From positions 124,001 to 188,000 of the forward strand of contig OZ219861.1 in NCBI GenBank assembly GCA_964291545.2: a stretch of 64,000 nucleotides of DNA. The letters are read 5' to 3'. How positions within the stretch are numbered: position 1 is the first letter of the stretch; the number at the start of each line of letters is the position of its first letter. The notes below the pieces were generated by a model that had not been told where the DNA came from, did not search any database, and was given only the letters and a program-made list of their open reading frames with translations. The translations under genes and the position numbers were made by a program. Below, one piece after another: positions 44,801 through 52,218 of this stretch. This stretch comes from G963667675 sp964291545 (GTDB taxonomy: Bacteria > Chloroflexota > Dehalococcoidia > Lucifugimonadales > UBA3495).

Positions 44801-44878
44801 ACCAACGACCAACTCTTCCTTCCGCTATTCAGCGGTTAAAGCGCCACCAAAGAGCCGGACTGCTTGGTCCGGCTTTTT
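44801..44878 (+). repeat. 16S trailer and terminator, copy 1 (original)
   Basis: This segment contains the 3' processing arm (44815-44845) and the terminator stem AGCCGGAC/GTCCGGCT (44853-44860 and 44867-44874, loop TGCTTG) with five T residues. Related copies lie at 45786 and 46633. Confidence 0.9.
44853..44878 (+). terminator. 16S rRNA terminator
   Basis: An 8-bp GC-rich stem with a 6-base loop is followed by TTTTTC. It ends the solitary 16S transcript. Confidence 0.9.
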
Positions 44879-44910
44879 CTTGCCATTAGCCGACGTTGCC
44901 GGGAGGAAGG

Positions 44911-45249
44911 ATGTCTGACCTGACGACAGAATTTCATCGGGCTATGATTCACATTCACCAAGAGGCCAAAGAATTCGACTACCACGCCACGCGATTCAGA
45001 ATGATGCTAGAAGAACACGGTGGCGTGGAAACTGCCCGTCGCCTGCTCAACGCAGTAGATGCTCAAGTAGGGTTAACCCGGCTCTGGGAACACGATCGAC
45101 TGGACTTGGCCGTCGAATACCACGTACTCCAACCCAGATTCCGCGATCTATTCGACGAGAGCATTCGGGCTGCGGCAGCGCGAAGGCTAGAGGATTTCCA
45201 CCACGTAGTGGACGAGAACGGGAATCTTCTCAAGGTCACCCGTGGCTGA
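44911..45249 (+). CDS. Conserved hypothetical protein (RFxxMxxEHGGVETARRLL family)
   Basis: The 112-residue helical protein has a widespread but uncharacterised pattern: FHRAMIHIHQEAKEF, then RFRMMLEEHGGVETARRLLN and GLTRLWEHDRLDLAVEY. GGAGG lies four bases before the ATG. The next gene starts inside its last eight bases, and a third overlaps that one, so the three form one operon right after the 16S terminator. It resembles proteins that accompany restriction or toxin-antitoxin genes; no function is known. Confidence 0.82.
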   Translation: MSDLTTEFHRAMIHIHQEAKEFDYHATRFRMMLEEHGGVETARRLLNAVDAQVGLTRLWEHDRLDLAVEYHVLQPRFRDLFDESIRAAAARRLEDFHHVVDENGNLLKVTRG

Positions 45250-45544
45250 CATTGTAACTTCTCCGCTTGGCGCCCGAGTTCGCTTAACCGACGAACGGTG
45301 GGCCCACGTGGTGGAGTCGCATGAAGATCTCACCAACCATCGGCAAGGCGTCCTTGAAACAGTCGGGCATCCAGACGTGGTAGTGGCCGGGCGAGTCGGT
45401 GAACTGCTGGCCATCCGGGAAATCGGACCCGCCAGGTGGCTTGTGGTAGTATACAAAGAGTTGGACGGCGACGGCTTTATCATCACCGCATACTCGACAA
45501 GCCGGACAGCCTCGTTGCGAAGAAGGGGGCAAATATGGCCCTGA
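45242..45544 (+). CDS. Small toxin-like protein (PBECR/BECR-nuclease-like)
   Basis: The 100-residue protein has the layout LTDERWAHVVESHEDL, then VLETVGHPDVVVAGRVGELLAIREIG, WLVVVYKELDGDGFIITAYSTS, matching small proteins of the phage-derived BECR/RelE-like RNase superfamily with a His/Arg-type active site. The start is a GTG overlapping the preceding gene. A DUF2283-type gene overlaps its end, the usual place for an antitoxin, so this is probably a toxin. The assignment is by pattern only. Confidence 0.65.
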   Translation: MADIVTSPLGARVRLTDERWAHVVESHEDLTNHRQGVLETVGHPDVVVAGRVGELLAIREIGPARWLVVVYKELDGDGFIITAYSTSRTASLRRRGQIWP

Positions 45545-45762
45545 AAGACCTGACCGAATACTTGAGTATGGCTCCGAAGGCCGAGCAGTTTCTCAACAGC
45601 AGTCTAACGTCGTCTTACGACGAAGAGGCTGATGTCCTATACATCCGCTTTGACCCTTCGGTCTTAGTCACCGACAGCGAGCTTACCGACGACGACATCA
45701 TCCTGCGCTACAACGGTGACGACCTCGTAGGCATGACTATACTCCACGCCAGCCAGCGCTAA
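45535..45762 (+). CDS. DUF2283 family protein, probable antitoxin
   Basis: The 75-residue protein ends with the DUF2283 core: SSYDEEADVLYIRFDPS followed by DDDIILRYNGDDLVGMTILHAS. These small beta-rich proteins are commonly next to toxin-like genes. The ATG at 45535 follows AGGGGG and overlaps the preceding gene by 10 bases. Copy 2 of the 16S trailer begins 24 bases after the stop, so this gene closes the first cassette. Confidence 0.85.
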   Translation: MALKDLTEYLSMAPKAEQFLNSSLTSSYDEEADVLYIRFDPSVLVTDSELTDDDIILRYNGDDLVGMTILHASQR

Positions 45763-45785
45763 CTACATCCCCCAAGAGCACCGCT

Positions 45786-45857
45786 ACCAACCACCTTCCT
45801 TCCGCCATTCACTGCTAAAACGCCGCCAACGAGCCGGGCTGCTTAGCCCGGCTTTTT
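45786..45857 (+). repeat. 16S trailer and terminator, copy 2
   Basis: It starts ACCAACCACC, continues CTTCCTTCCGCCATTCACTG, and ends with stem AGCCGGGC/GCCCGGCT (45832-45839 and 45846-45853, loop TGCTTA) and five T residues. It aligns with copy 1 over almost its entire length. It terminates the first cassette. Confidence 0.87.
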
Positions 45858-45966
45858 CGTAATGGTCAGATATCCAAGGTGGCGACGTTATCTCTAGTTG
45901 CAGGAATGGAAGCCGGCCAACCTCTCAAGAGCTACCGTATGGAAGTAGGTTTTTCGTCTTTTCTAT

Positions 45967-45996
45967 TTGACAACCCGCGCCCATTGGTGCTACACT
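45967..45996 (+). promoter_or_regulatory. Promoter of the second cassette
   Basis: TTGACA (45967-45972), 18 bases, TACACT (45991-45996). The surrounding 45763-46074 gap is AT-richer than its neighbours and contains two purine-rich Shine-Dalgarno-like runs (46017-46026 and 46060-46068). Confidence 0.55.
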
Positions 45997-46074
45997 ATAT
46001 AAGCCCTTCAATTTTAGGGAGGGGGGATTTTCGCGATAACTTGTTATAAATATAAGCACAAGGAGGGGTTCACT

Positions 46075-46347
46075 ATCCGTATTTCACAACATGCAGCGAA
46101 GCGCTCACAACAACGAGGGATACCAGAAGAAGCAACGGTTGCTCTAATCACGTATGGAAGACGCCAGTATAGCAAAAAAGGCATTTCCTGCATGATGGAC
46201 AGGAAAGCTCGATTAAGGGCACGAGCCGCGATGGGTGAAGTGGCCTACCGGGAGATCGAACCTTGGCTTAACTGCTATGTCGTTGTCTCGTTGGATGAGA
46301 CTTGCGTGGTGACGGTTGCAAGACGGGCAAGAAAATGGCGTGGCTAA
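46075..46347 (+). CDS. DUF4258-like protein lacking a standard start codon
   Basis: The frame encodes RISQHAAKRSQQRGIPEE, then TYGRRQYSKKGISCMMDRKAR and CYVVVSLDETCVVTVARRAR, the layout of DUF4258 small basic proteins that often sit in toxin-antitoxin loci. AAGGAGG is eight bases before the first plausible codon, but that codon is ATC (46075); no ATG, GTG or TTG is in frame before the middle of the domain. It may use a non-standard start (ATC here or ATT at 46027), or it may be degenerate. Confidence 0.55.
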   Translation: MRISQHAAKRSQQRGIPEEATVALITYGRRQYSKKGISCMMDRKARLRARAAMGEVAYREIEPWLNCYVVVSLDETCVVTVARRARKWRG

Positions 46348-46444
46348 ACTATCGGAAGAACTATCCGGAATGGATGACTAAGTAAATTGGTGGTCATCGA
46401 GAGTGATACCAGATACCTACAGAGTTAGAACACGGAGGATGGGT

Positions 46445-46621
46445 GTGACTTTAGCGATAGATAAAGCTAGTCTCTTTCATGCAAGTGCCAGCAGGCAGAA
46501 ATTTCATAGGCCCGATTGCGAATGGTCGCTTCATATATGGCCCGGCAACCTGATCACCTTCCGTTCTCACCGTGAAGCCATACGAGCTGGGTACAAGGCA
46601 TGCGGAACCTGTAGTCCCTGA
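46445..46621 (+). CDS. Ada-type metal-binding domain protein (stand-alone)
   Basis: The 58-residue product contains FHASASRQKFHRPDCEW and ends SHREAIRAGYKACGTCSP. This matches the Ada N-terminal zinc module (four-Cys site that accepts methyl groups from phosphotriesters), but only three Cys are visible: PDC, then AC and TC at the end. GTG 46445 is preferred because GGAGG lies six bases upstream. It closes the second cassette. Confidence 0.72.
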   Translation: MTLAIDKASLFHASASRQKFHRPDCEWSLHIWPGNLITFRSHREAIRAGYKACGTCSP

Positions 46622-46632
46622 TCTCACCTGCC

Positions 46633-46686
46633 AATATTCCGTTGAAAGCACCATCAAAGAAGCCGGGCTGCTTAGTCCGGCTTTTT
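46633..46686 (+). repeat. 16S trailer and terminator, copy 3
   Basis: The segment AATATTCCGTTGAAAGCACC followed by ATCAAAGA aligns with the 3' half of copy 1. The terminator stem AGCCGGGC/GTCCGGCT (46661-46668 and 46675-46682, loop TGCTTA) with five T residues differs from copy 2 by one base in the 3' arm. It ends the second cassette. Confidence 0.87.
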
Positions 46687-46803
46687 GTTTTGCCTCGAAA
46701 CTCAACATTTCGACCACCACCCACTGACACGAGCCCGTAGACCGACTCTAGTAAAATTGCTTATAGTGCGGGGTTGCACGAAGGGACTGAAGGGAGAGAT
46801 GGG

Positions 46804-47559
46804 ATGTCTTCCGCAATAGAATGGACCGACGAGACTTGGAACCCGTTGACGGGCTGCACCCGCGTTTCGCCCGGTTGTGACAATTGCTACATGTTCGCCC
46901 TATATCCTCGCCTGAGGGGAATGGGGGTCCCTGGGTACGAGACAATGCCCGATGATATACAACTCCTGGAGTACCGGCTAACAGTTCCGCTGGCCTGGAA
47001 AAAACCGCGCCGCGTGTTCGTCAACAGCATGTCCGATCTATTCCATCCAAAAGTCCCCTTCACATTCGTGTCCCAAGTCTTCGCAACGATGCAGGAAGCT
47101 ATTTCCAGCGGCGGGCACGTCTTTCAAATTCTGACGAAAAGGCCGGGAAGAGCTGCGGCCTGGTGGAACCAGCACCAAGACCAATTTCCCGGTGGTTGGC
47201 CTGAAAACGTATGGATGGGGACATCGGTAGAAAGCCAGAAATACGCGCCGCGGCTCACCGTGTTAGCCCGAATCCCTGCAACTGTGCGTTTCGTGTCAGC
47301 GGAGCCGTTGCTGGAGCGCACCGACCTAACCCAGTGGCTGAACGATGGTTCGGTAAACTGGGTCATAGTTGGTGGTGAAAGCGGACCTCACGCCCGTCCC
47401 ATGCACTTGGACTGGGTCCGCTACCTGCGAGACCAATGCGTTTCCGCCGGCGTGGACTTCTTTCTCAAGCAACTTGGCGGTGTCCGCAAGAAGCGCGGCG
47501 GCGGCGGCGCAGTAATTGACGGCAAGCAGTGGCTGCAGATGCCGGCAGTATCGGGGTAA
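46804..47559 (+). CDS. DUF5131 (phage Gp37/Gp68-like) three-Cys protein
   Basis: The 251-residue protein begins SSAIEWTDETWNPLTGCTRV, continuing with a CX7CX2C-type cluster (CTRVSPGCDNC). It continues with RVFVNSMSDLFHP and VIVGGESGPHARPM, characteristic of DUF5131. The Cys arrangement is radical-SAM-like and is linked to predicted RNA or nucleotide modification. The following gene is TcmP, its standard partner, so the two make a known predicted conflict or modification module. The ATG at 46804 is preceded by GGGAGAG. Confidence 0.9.
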   Translation: MSSAIEWTDETWNPLTGCTRVSPGCDNCYMFALYPRLRGMGVPGYETMPDDIQLLEYRLTVPLAWKKPRRVFVNSMSDLFHPKVPFTFVSQVFATMQEAISSGGHVFQILTKRPGRAAAWWNQHQDQFPGGWPENVWMGTSVESQKYAPRLTVLARIPATVRFVSAEPLLERTDLTQWLNDGSVNWVIVGGESGPHARPMHLDWVRYLRDQCVSAGVDFFLKQLGGVRKKRGGGGAVIDGKQWLQMPAVSG

Positions 47560-47562
47560 CCG

Positions 47563-48411
47563 GTGGCAGGGACATCGTTCGGAGGGTCATGGACCCTCGA
47601 GAAGCTGAACATACTTGAGCGCTACCTTGATGCCTATACCACGGCGTTGAAGGACCAACCCTTTAGCCTGATCTACGTAGATGCCTTCGCTGGCCAAGGG
47701 TCGTTCACCCTGAACGCCGAATACTGCCACGACGATTACCACGACTTTCGATCCCTTCACGCCGGGTCACCACAAAGGGCTTTGGCAATCCAAGACAAAC
47801 CGTTCGACAAGCTCGTGTTCTGCGAGATCGACCCCCAACGTTTTTGGGCTCTAAATGAGTTGCGCCGTGAGGTTCCTCACCGAGAGATCGAAGTTCGTCG
47901 TGAAGACGCAAATAAGATGCTCCCAAGATTCTGTGCTAACCTCCATCCCAGTGACCGCGCAGTCGTGTTCCTTGACCCTTTTGCAACCGCAGTATCCTGG
48001 TCCACCATAGAGGCGATAGCCAATACTGAACAGATAGACTGCTGGATCCTGTTTCCTGTCGGTGCAATTGCAAGGTTGATGCCAAGAGATGGCTCGCCGT
48101 CACCGGCATTGGCAGCGCAATTGGACCGGATATTCGGTGACAGCCGATATTGGCAAGACTTCTATCAAGAATCTCAACAGCTCTCGCTATTCGAGCCTGC
48201 TCCTGGCTATGAACGGCTAAAGGGAAGCCTACAGATCGCAGACCGATTCCGCGAACGACTGAAAGCGGTTTTCGCCGAGGTGGCACCAACTCAGCGAACA
48301 TTCAGAAACTCCAAGAATTCTCCCATGTTTGAGTTATTCTTCGGAGCCAGCAACCCCGTAGGTGCCCGCATCGCGGTAGGGATCGCCGACCACATCCTAA
48401 AACATTGGTAA
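47563..48411 (+). CDS. tcmP: Three-Cys-motif partner protein TcmP
   Basis: The 282-residue protein begins with a GTG four bases after DUF5131. The runs WTLEKLNILERYLDAYTTAL, IYVDAFAGQGSF and VVFLDPFATAVSW identify TcmP, a Rossmann methyltransferase-like protein found almost always beside the three-Cys DUF5131 protein. Together they are predicted to modify nucleic acid or protein in biological-conflict settings; experimental data are limited. The end overlaps the thermonuclease gene. Confidence 0.9.
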   Translation: MAGTSFGGSWTLEKLNILERYLDAYTTALKDQPFSLIYVDAFAGQGSFTLNAEYCHDDYHDFRSLHAGSPQRALAIQDKPFDKLVFCEIDPQRFWALNELRREVPHREIEVRREDANKMLPRFCANLHPSDRAVVFLDPFATAVSWSTIEAIANTEQIDCWILFPVGAIARLMPRDGSPSPALAAQLDRIFGDSRYWQDFYQESQQLSLFEPAPGYERLKGSLQIADRFRERLKAVFAEVAPTQRTFRNSKNSPMFELFFGASNPVGARIAVGIADHILKHW

Positions 48412-48968
48412 GACCCACCCCCAACAACCCCGACGCCCACTCCAGCAGGGCCGTCCCCGTCTGGATTACCTCAGTACCCGACGGCGACTCCCTGTGGGTG
48501 GTCCGGGACCCCAACGCCACCGACTCCGAGCTTCCCGTCCGGCTGTTCGGCATCGACGCCCCCGAAAGAGACCAGGACTTCGGACCCGAGGCCCAACAAG
48601 CCCTGTGGCGGCTGGTATGGTGCACCAAGGGCCTGCGCATGGAGGTCGTCGACGTCGACCACTACCACCGGCTCGTTGTGCTGCTGTATCACCAATCAGC
48701 CGGCCGCCACCAGTCCGTCAACCGCATCCTAATCGAGCAGGGCCACGCCCGCTGGTACAGCCGCTTCGGCGGCGAGGAATTCGGCTTCGCCGCCGCAGAG
48801 GAGCAGGCCCGGTCCAACCGCCGAGGCTTCTGGAGACATGGCCCTGGCACCGCCCCTTGGGACCACCGCGCCGCCCAGCGAAGGCTTCAGCGCCAACCGC
48901 GGGGCTGCTTCGCACTCTTGGCGGCCATCACGATAACGTTAATAATGCTAGCCTTGGTCTTGGCCTGA
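48405..48968 (+). CDS. Thermonuclease (SNase-like) with C-terminal membrane anchor
   Basis: The 187-residue protein has the Staphylococcal-nuclease-like core SVPDGDSLWVVRD, VRLFGIDAPERDQDFG, DHYHRLVVLLYH and NRILIEQGHARWY. Key residues Asp, Arg and Glu of the OB-fold site are partly present (the DGDS and IDAPE motifs). A final hydrophobic helix (LLAAITITLIMLALVLA) suggests a membrane anchor. It starts at a TTG overlapping tcmP by seven bases, so it is likely co-transcribed with the DUF5131-TcmP pair. Confidence 0.85.
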   Translation: MVRPTPNNPDAHSSRAVPVWITSVPDGDSLWVVRDPNATDSELPVRLFGIDAPERDQDFGPEAQQALWRLVWCTKGLRMEVVDVDHYHRLVVLLYHQSAGRHQSVNRILIEQGHARWYSRFGGEEFGFAAAEEQARSNRRGFWRHGPGTAPWDHRAAQRRLQRQPRGCFALLAAITITLIMLALVLA

Positions 48969-49008
48969 CAGAGCCGCGCTTTAGCTCCGGCCACTGTCAT
49001 TTCCACCC

Positions 49009-49038
49009 TTGACGGCCCCGAAACCCCATACCTATACT
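49009..49038 (+). promoter_or_regulatory. Candidate promoter
   Basis: TTGACG (49009-49014) and TATACT (49033-49038) are 18 bases apart. A 107-codon frame starting at GTG 49047 does not look like protein, so the transcript probably serves the VOC gene at 49358. The rest of 48969-49357 holds only the 10-bp repeat described next. Confidence 0.45.
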
Positions 49039-49266
49039 TAGATCTCGTGATTGCCAAAACAGGAACCAAGACCCCTTTGGGCGGGACCGCCCCCTTGTCC
49101 TCCCAATGGGAGGATATGAGAGGAACTGAGAGTGGATCCAGAATTTTGCCCGATAGTGGCTCCGCGCGACAACCCTTCGATATCCGCTCGGAAAGCCTTG
49201 GCATCGCCTTATTGCCGGCCTTCAAACCTAATCATGGTCCGCTTGGGACACCTCCTCCAGATAGGC

Positions 49267-49296
49267 AATGTCCCCAAATGTCCCGAAATGTCTCAA
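49267..49296 (+). repeat. Three 10-bp units of AATGTCCCNA
   Basis: AATGTCCCCA, AATGTCCCGA and AATGTCTCAA follow one another with a 10-bp period, about 62 bases before the VOC gene. A matching array lies at 62974-63003 upstream of mutM on the minus strand. Confidence 0.7.
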
Positions 49297-49357
49297 TTGG
49301 CAAGAATCGGTCCTGGCCTACATCCGGCGGGACCCCGAAAAGGAGAACGCTAACCAC

Positions 49358-50143
49358 ATGCCCGAAATAACTTCCCACTCCCACGGCGCACCTTGTTGGG
49401 CCGACCTGTCCACCACCGACCCCGCCGCTGCAGTGAGCTTTTACGGCGCCTTGTTCGGTTGGGAAGACGACCCCCTGCCCATGCCCATAGGCCCTGACGC
49501 CCTCTTCCACATGCAGAAAATCAACGGCCTGGAAGCCGCCGCCATCACCCCGCAAATGGAAGAGGAACGGGAACAGGGCATCCCGCCCCACTGGAACACC
49601 TACATCACCGTGAACGACGTCGACTCCGTCGCCGGGCAGGCGGCAGACTTGGGCGGCGCGGTCCTCGATGGCCCCTTCGACGTCTTCGAAGCCGGCCGCC
49701 TGGCATCTATCCGGGACCCCCAGGGCGCTGTCTTCAAAGCCTGGAAGCCCAACCAGAAAATCGGGGCAAGGGTGAAGTTCGAGCCCGGCGCTCTGACCTG
49801 GCACGAGCTGCTTACCACCGACTCCGAGGCCGCTGTTGACTTCTATTCCCGGTTGCTTGGCCTGGAGCGGGCAGAAATCACGGAAGAGATGGACTATATT
49901 ATCCTCAAGGCCCAGGGCACGGAGGTAGCCGGGGTAATGCAGATTACCCCGGATATGGGTTCCTTCCCACCCCATTGGGGAGTCTACTACGAAGTGGTCG
50001 ATGTAGACCGGACGGTGGCCCAGGTCCAGTCCCTGGGAGGCAGCGTGTTGGTGCCCGCAACCGATATCCCCGGCGGCATCGGCCGCTTCGCCGCCCTGAT
50101 GGATCCCCAGGGCGCCGCCTTCAACATCTTCAAAGGCTCCTGA
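49358..50143 (+). CDS. Two-module VOC superfamily protein
   Basis: The 261-residue protein contains two tandem VOC modules. The first begins GAPCWADLSTTDPAAAVSFYG and ends DPQGAVFKAWKP; the second begins WHELLTTDSEAAVDFYSRLL and ends MDPQGAAFNIFKG. It resembles the bacterial 'glyoxalase/CFP32-like' proteins, in which the function is unknown. The start at 49358 follows AAGGAGA. It is preceded by a 10-bp repeat array. Confidence 0.9.
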   Translation: MPEITSHSHGAPCWADLSTTDPAAAVSFYGALFGWEDDPLPMPIGPDALFHMQKINGLEAAAITPQMEEEREQGIPPHWNTYITVNDVDSVAGQAADLGGAVLDGPFDVFEAGRLASIRDPQGAVFKAWKPNQKIGARVKFEPGALTWHELLTTDSEAAVDFYSRLLGLERAEITEEMDYIILKAQGTEVAGVMQITPDMGSFPPHWGVYYEVVDVDRTVAQVQSLGGSVLVPATDIPGGIGRFAALMDPQGAAFNIFKGS

Positions 50144-50331
50144 CCTGTGGAGTTACCCTTGCGCAAGCACCTCAGCCCCCCCGGTTCGTCCTGAGGGAAA
50201 TCGAAGGATGAATGGGGTGGGCCGGGTCCGTTCGTCCTGAGGCTCTCGAAGGATGAACAGGGTGGCTAGGCAACTCCCCGACCAATAGTCCCACCAAGGA
50301 GACGGCAATCGCTTTCAGGGCAATCTTCCGC

Positions 50332-51330
50332 ATGACCACCAGCGACCTGAAGGGCATCCCGGAGGAGGCCCGCTGGGCCGAGTCCATGGGATTCGACGGC
50401 CTCTGCGCCGACGAGACCAACCACGACCCCTTTTTCCCAATACTGCTCGCCGCCGCCGCCACGTCCCGGGTGACCCTCCAGACCCGGGTGGCCCTGGCCT
50501 TCCCCCGCTCGCCCATGGTCGTGGCCTACGCCGCCCTGGACCTGCAGAACTTCTCCGGCGGGCGGTTCCGCCTGGGCCTCGGCACCCAGGTCAAGGGCCA
50601 CGTCGAGCGCCGTTTCTCCGTAAAGTGGGACTCCCCCGCTCCTCGCATGCGGGAGTACGTCCAATCCCTCCACGCCATCTGGGACAACTGGCTGGACGGC
50701 AAAGACCTGGACTTCCAGGGGCGCTTCTACCAGTTCGACCTGATGACTCCCTATTTCAGCCCCGGCGCCTGTCCAACCGGCCGGCCCCCGGTCTACATTA
50801 CCGGCGTGAATCCCTATACCTGCCGGGTGGCCGGCGAGGTAACCGACGGCCTGTCCTTCCACGTAATCAGCTCCCCCGAATACATCTCCCAGGTCATCAG
50901 GCCCAACATCGCCAAGGGGGCCGAGAAAGCCGGCCGCTCGCTAAACGACATCAACGTCCACGGCACCGGCTTCGTCATTACTGGCCCGGACCAGAAAACG
51001 GTTGACGCCGAGCGAGAAATCGTCAGGAACCGGCTGGGTTTCTACTTCTCCACCAGGACCTACCACCCCGTGCTGGAACTCCACGGCTTCCAGGACGTTG
51101 GCCTGCGGTTGCACGACCTCTCTCTGGAAGGCAAATGGGACGAAATGCCCGCGTTGATCAGCGACGAAATGATCGACGCCTTCTCCGTATCCGGCGTCTA
51201 CGAAAAGTTGGCAGACCGGTTGAAGGCCCGGTACGACGGCGTCATCGACGACATGGTCATCGCCTTCAAGCCCGTGGGGCCCGGCTCAGAAGCCCGCTTC
51301 AAGCGCCTGATCAGCGACCTGCAGGCCTGA
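50332..51330 (+). CDS. LLM-class (probably F420-dependent) oxidoreductase
   Basis: The 332-residue TIM-barrel protein has FDGLCADETNHDPFFPILLA, TSRVTLQTRVALAF, LGLGTQVKGHVERRF and a typical C-terminal helix, matching the TIGR03617-like branch of luciferase-like monooxygenases. Use of F420 rather than FMN is inferred from that branch. The first 10 residues of the usual barrel strand are missing before the ATG; the upstream frame is open but has no clear start codon, and AAGGAG is placed before an ATC codon 27 bases earlier. Substrate unknown. Confidence 0.87.
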   Translation: MTTSDLKGIPEEARWAESMGFDGLCADETNHDPFFPILLAAAATSRVTLQTRVALAFPRSPMVVAYAALDLQNFSGGRFRLGLGTQVKGHVERRFSVKWDSPAPRMREYVQSLHAIWDNWLDGKDLDFQGRFYQFDLMTPYFSPGACPTGRPPVYITGVNPYTCRVAGEVTDGLSFHVISSPEYISQVIRPNIAKGAEKAGRSLNDINVHGTGFVITGPDQKTVDAEREIVRNRLGFYFSTRTYHPVLELHGFQDVGLRLHDLSLEGKWDEMPALISDEMIDAFSVSGVYEKLADRLKARYDGVIDDMVIAFKPVGPGSEARFKRLISDLQA

Positions 51331-51350
51331 CCCCGGCCGTTAAGTGGAGT

Positions 51351-52193
51351 CTACTCCCCCCGCTGTGCCCAGCGGCCCGCTTCCACCAAAGTCAGGAAGT
51401 CCCACACAGTCCGGTTGAACAGGTCCGGCTCCTCCAGGTTGATGGCGTGCCCGCTCTGGGGAAAGACCGCCAGCCCTGACCTCGGGATGTTCCGTTTCAT
51501 GAATATGGCCGGCTCGATGCAAGGCTCGTCTTCGTCCCCAACCATAATCAGCGTCGGCGTCTGCAAAGCCCTCAGCTTCTCCTCCAGGGAGAAGATGGTC
51601 GGCCGCTTCATCAAGAACCCCCGGTAGGTCAGCGCCGACCCCACCGGAGAATGGCCCAGCAGCAGCCGGTAAAACTCCTCCCAGCCCCGAGGGTCTTTGC
51701 GCAGCAACTGCAGCCGGTGGTCCATTCTGGCATAGTCGGCAGCCACCGGCGCCATCCCTTCGGACAACAGCCGGTCGCTGGTGACCCGGCCGTTGGCCAG
51801 GAACTCCTCCCGGTTCGTCGTCCCCGCGCCCGCCGCCGCTACGATCAAAGACCGGGCCATCTCCGGATGGGCGATGCCGAAGTTCAAGGTAACGCTACCT
51901 CCCATCGACAGGCCCCCGACGTGCGCCTGTTCGATTCCCAGGTGCCTCAGCAGCAGGTACAGGTCGTTCACCAGCACGTCTTGGGCGTAGGCTTCTTCGT
52001 CCGTGGGCACGTCCGACGGCGGCCATCCTCTGGCTGCGTAGGTAATAACCCGGTAGCGCCGGGAGAAATACCTAACCTGGCTCTCCCAGCTTTCGTAGGA
52101 TCCGCCGAACTCGTGGCACCACACCAGCGGGAAACCCTCGCCGGTCGTCTCGTAGTAGATGTTCACGCCGTCGGCGGAAAATGTCGGCATCAA
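51351..52193 (-). CDS. Alpha/beta hydrolase
   Basis: The 280-residue protein begins with INIYYETTGEGFPLVWCHEFGG-like residues (VNIYYETTGEGFPLVWCHEF). The nucleophile elbow GLSMGGSVTL supplies Ser, followed by the Asp (VGDEDEPC) and His (SGHAINLEEP). It resembles 3-oxoadipate-enol-lactonase-like esterases. It converges on the LLM gene (21-base gap). The substrate cannot be named. Confidence 0.92.
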   Translation of the reverse strand: MMPTFSADGVNIYYETTGEGFPLVWCHEFGGSYESWESQVRYFSRRYRVITYAARGWPPSDVPTDEEAYAQDVLVNDLYLLLRHLGIEQAHVGGLSMGGSVTLNFGIAHPEMARSLIVAAAGAGTTNREEFLANGRVTSDRLLSEGMAPVAADYARMDHRLQLLRKDPRGWEEFYRLLLGHSPVGSALTYRGFLMKRPTIFSLEEKLRALQTPTLIMVGDEDEPCIEPAIFMKRNIPRSGLAVFPQSGHAINLEEPDLFNRTVWDFLTLVEAGRWAQRGE

Positions 52194-52218
52194 CTCCCTC
52201 CGGGAAACGATTTACGAC

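Noticed and set aside
46075..46347. Treating the DUF4258-like frame as a certain pseudogene
   Set aside because: There is no internal stop or frameshift; only the start codon is unusual, so it is listed as a low-confidence CDS.
44801..46690. Integron attC sites in the trailer copies
   Set aside because: Core RYYYAAC/GTTRRRY boxes are not properly placed and no integrase gene is present; the hairpins are ordinary terminator shapes.
49047..49370. 107-codon frame from GTG 49047 just after a promoter
   Set aside because: The translation is low in hydrophobic core residues, has no domain and overlaps the start region of the VOC gene.
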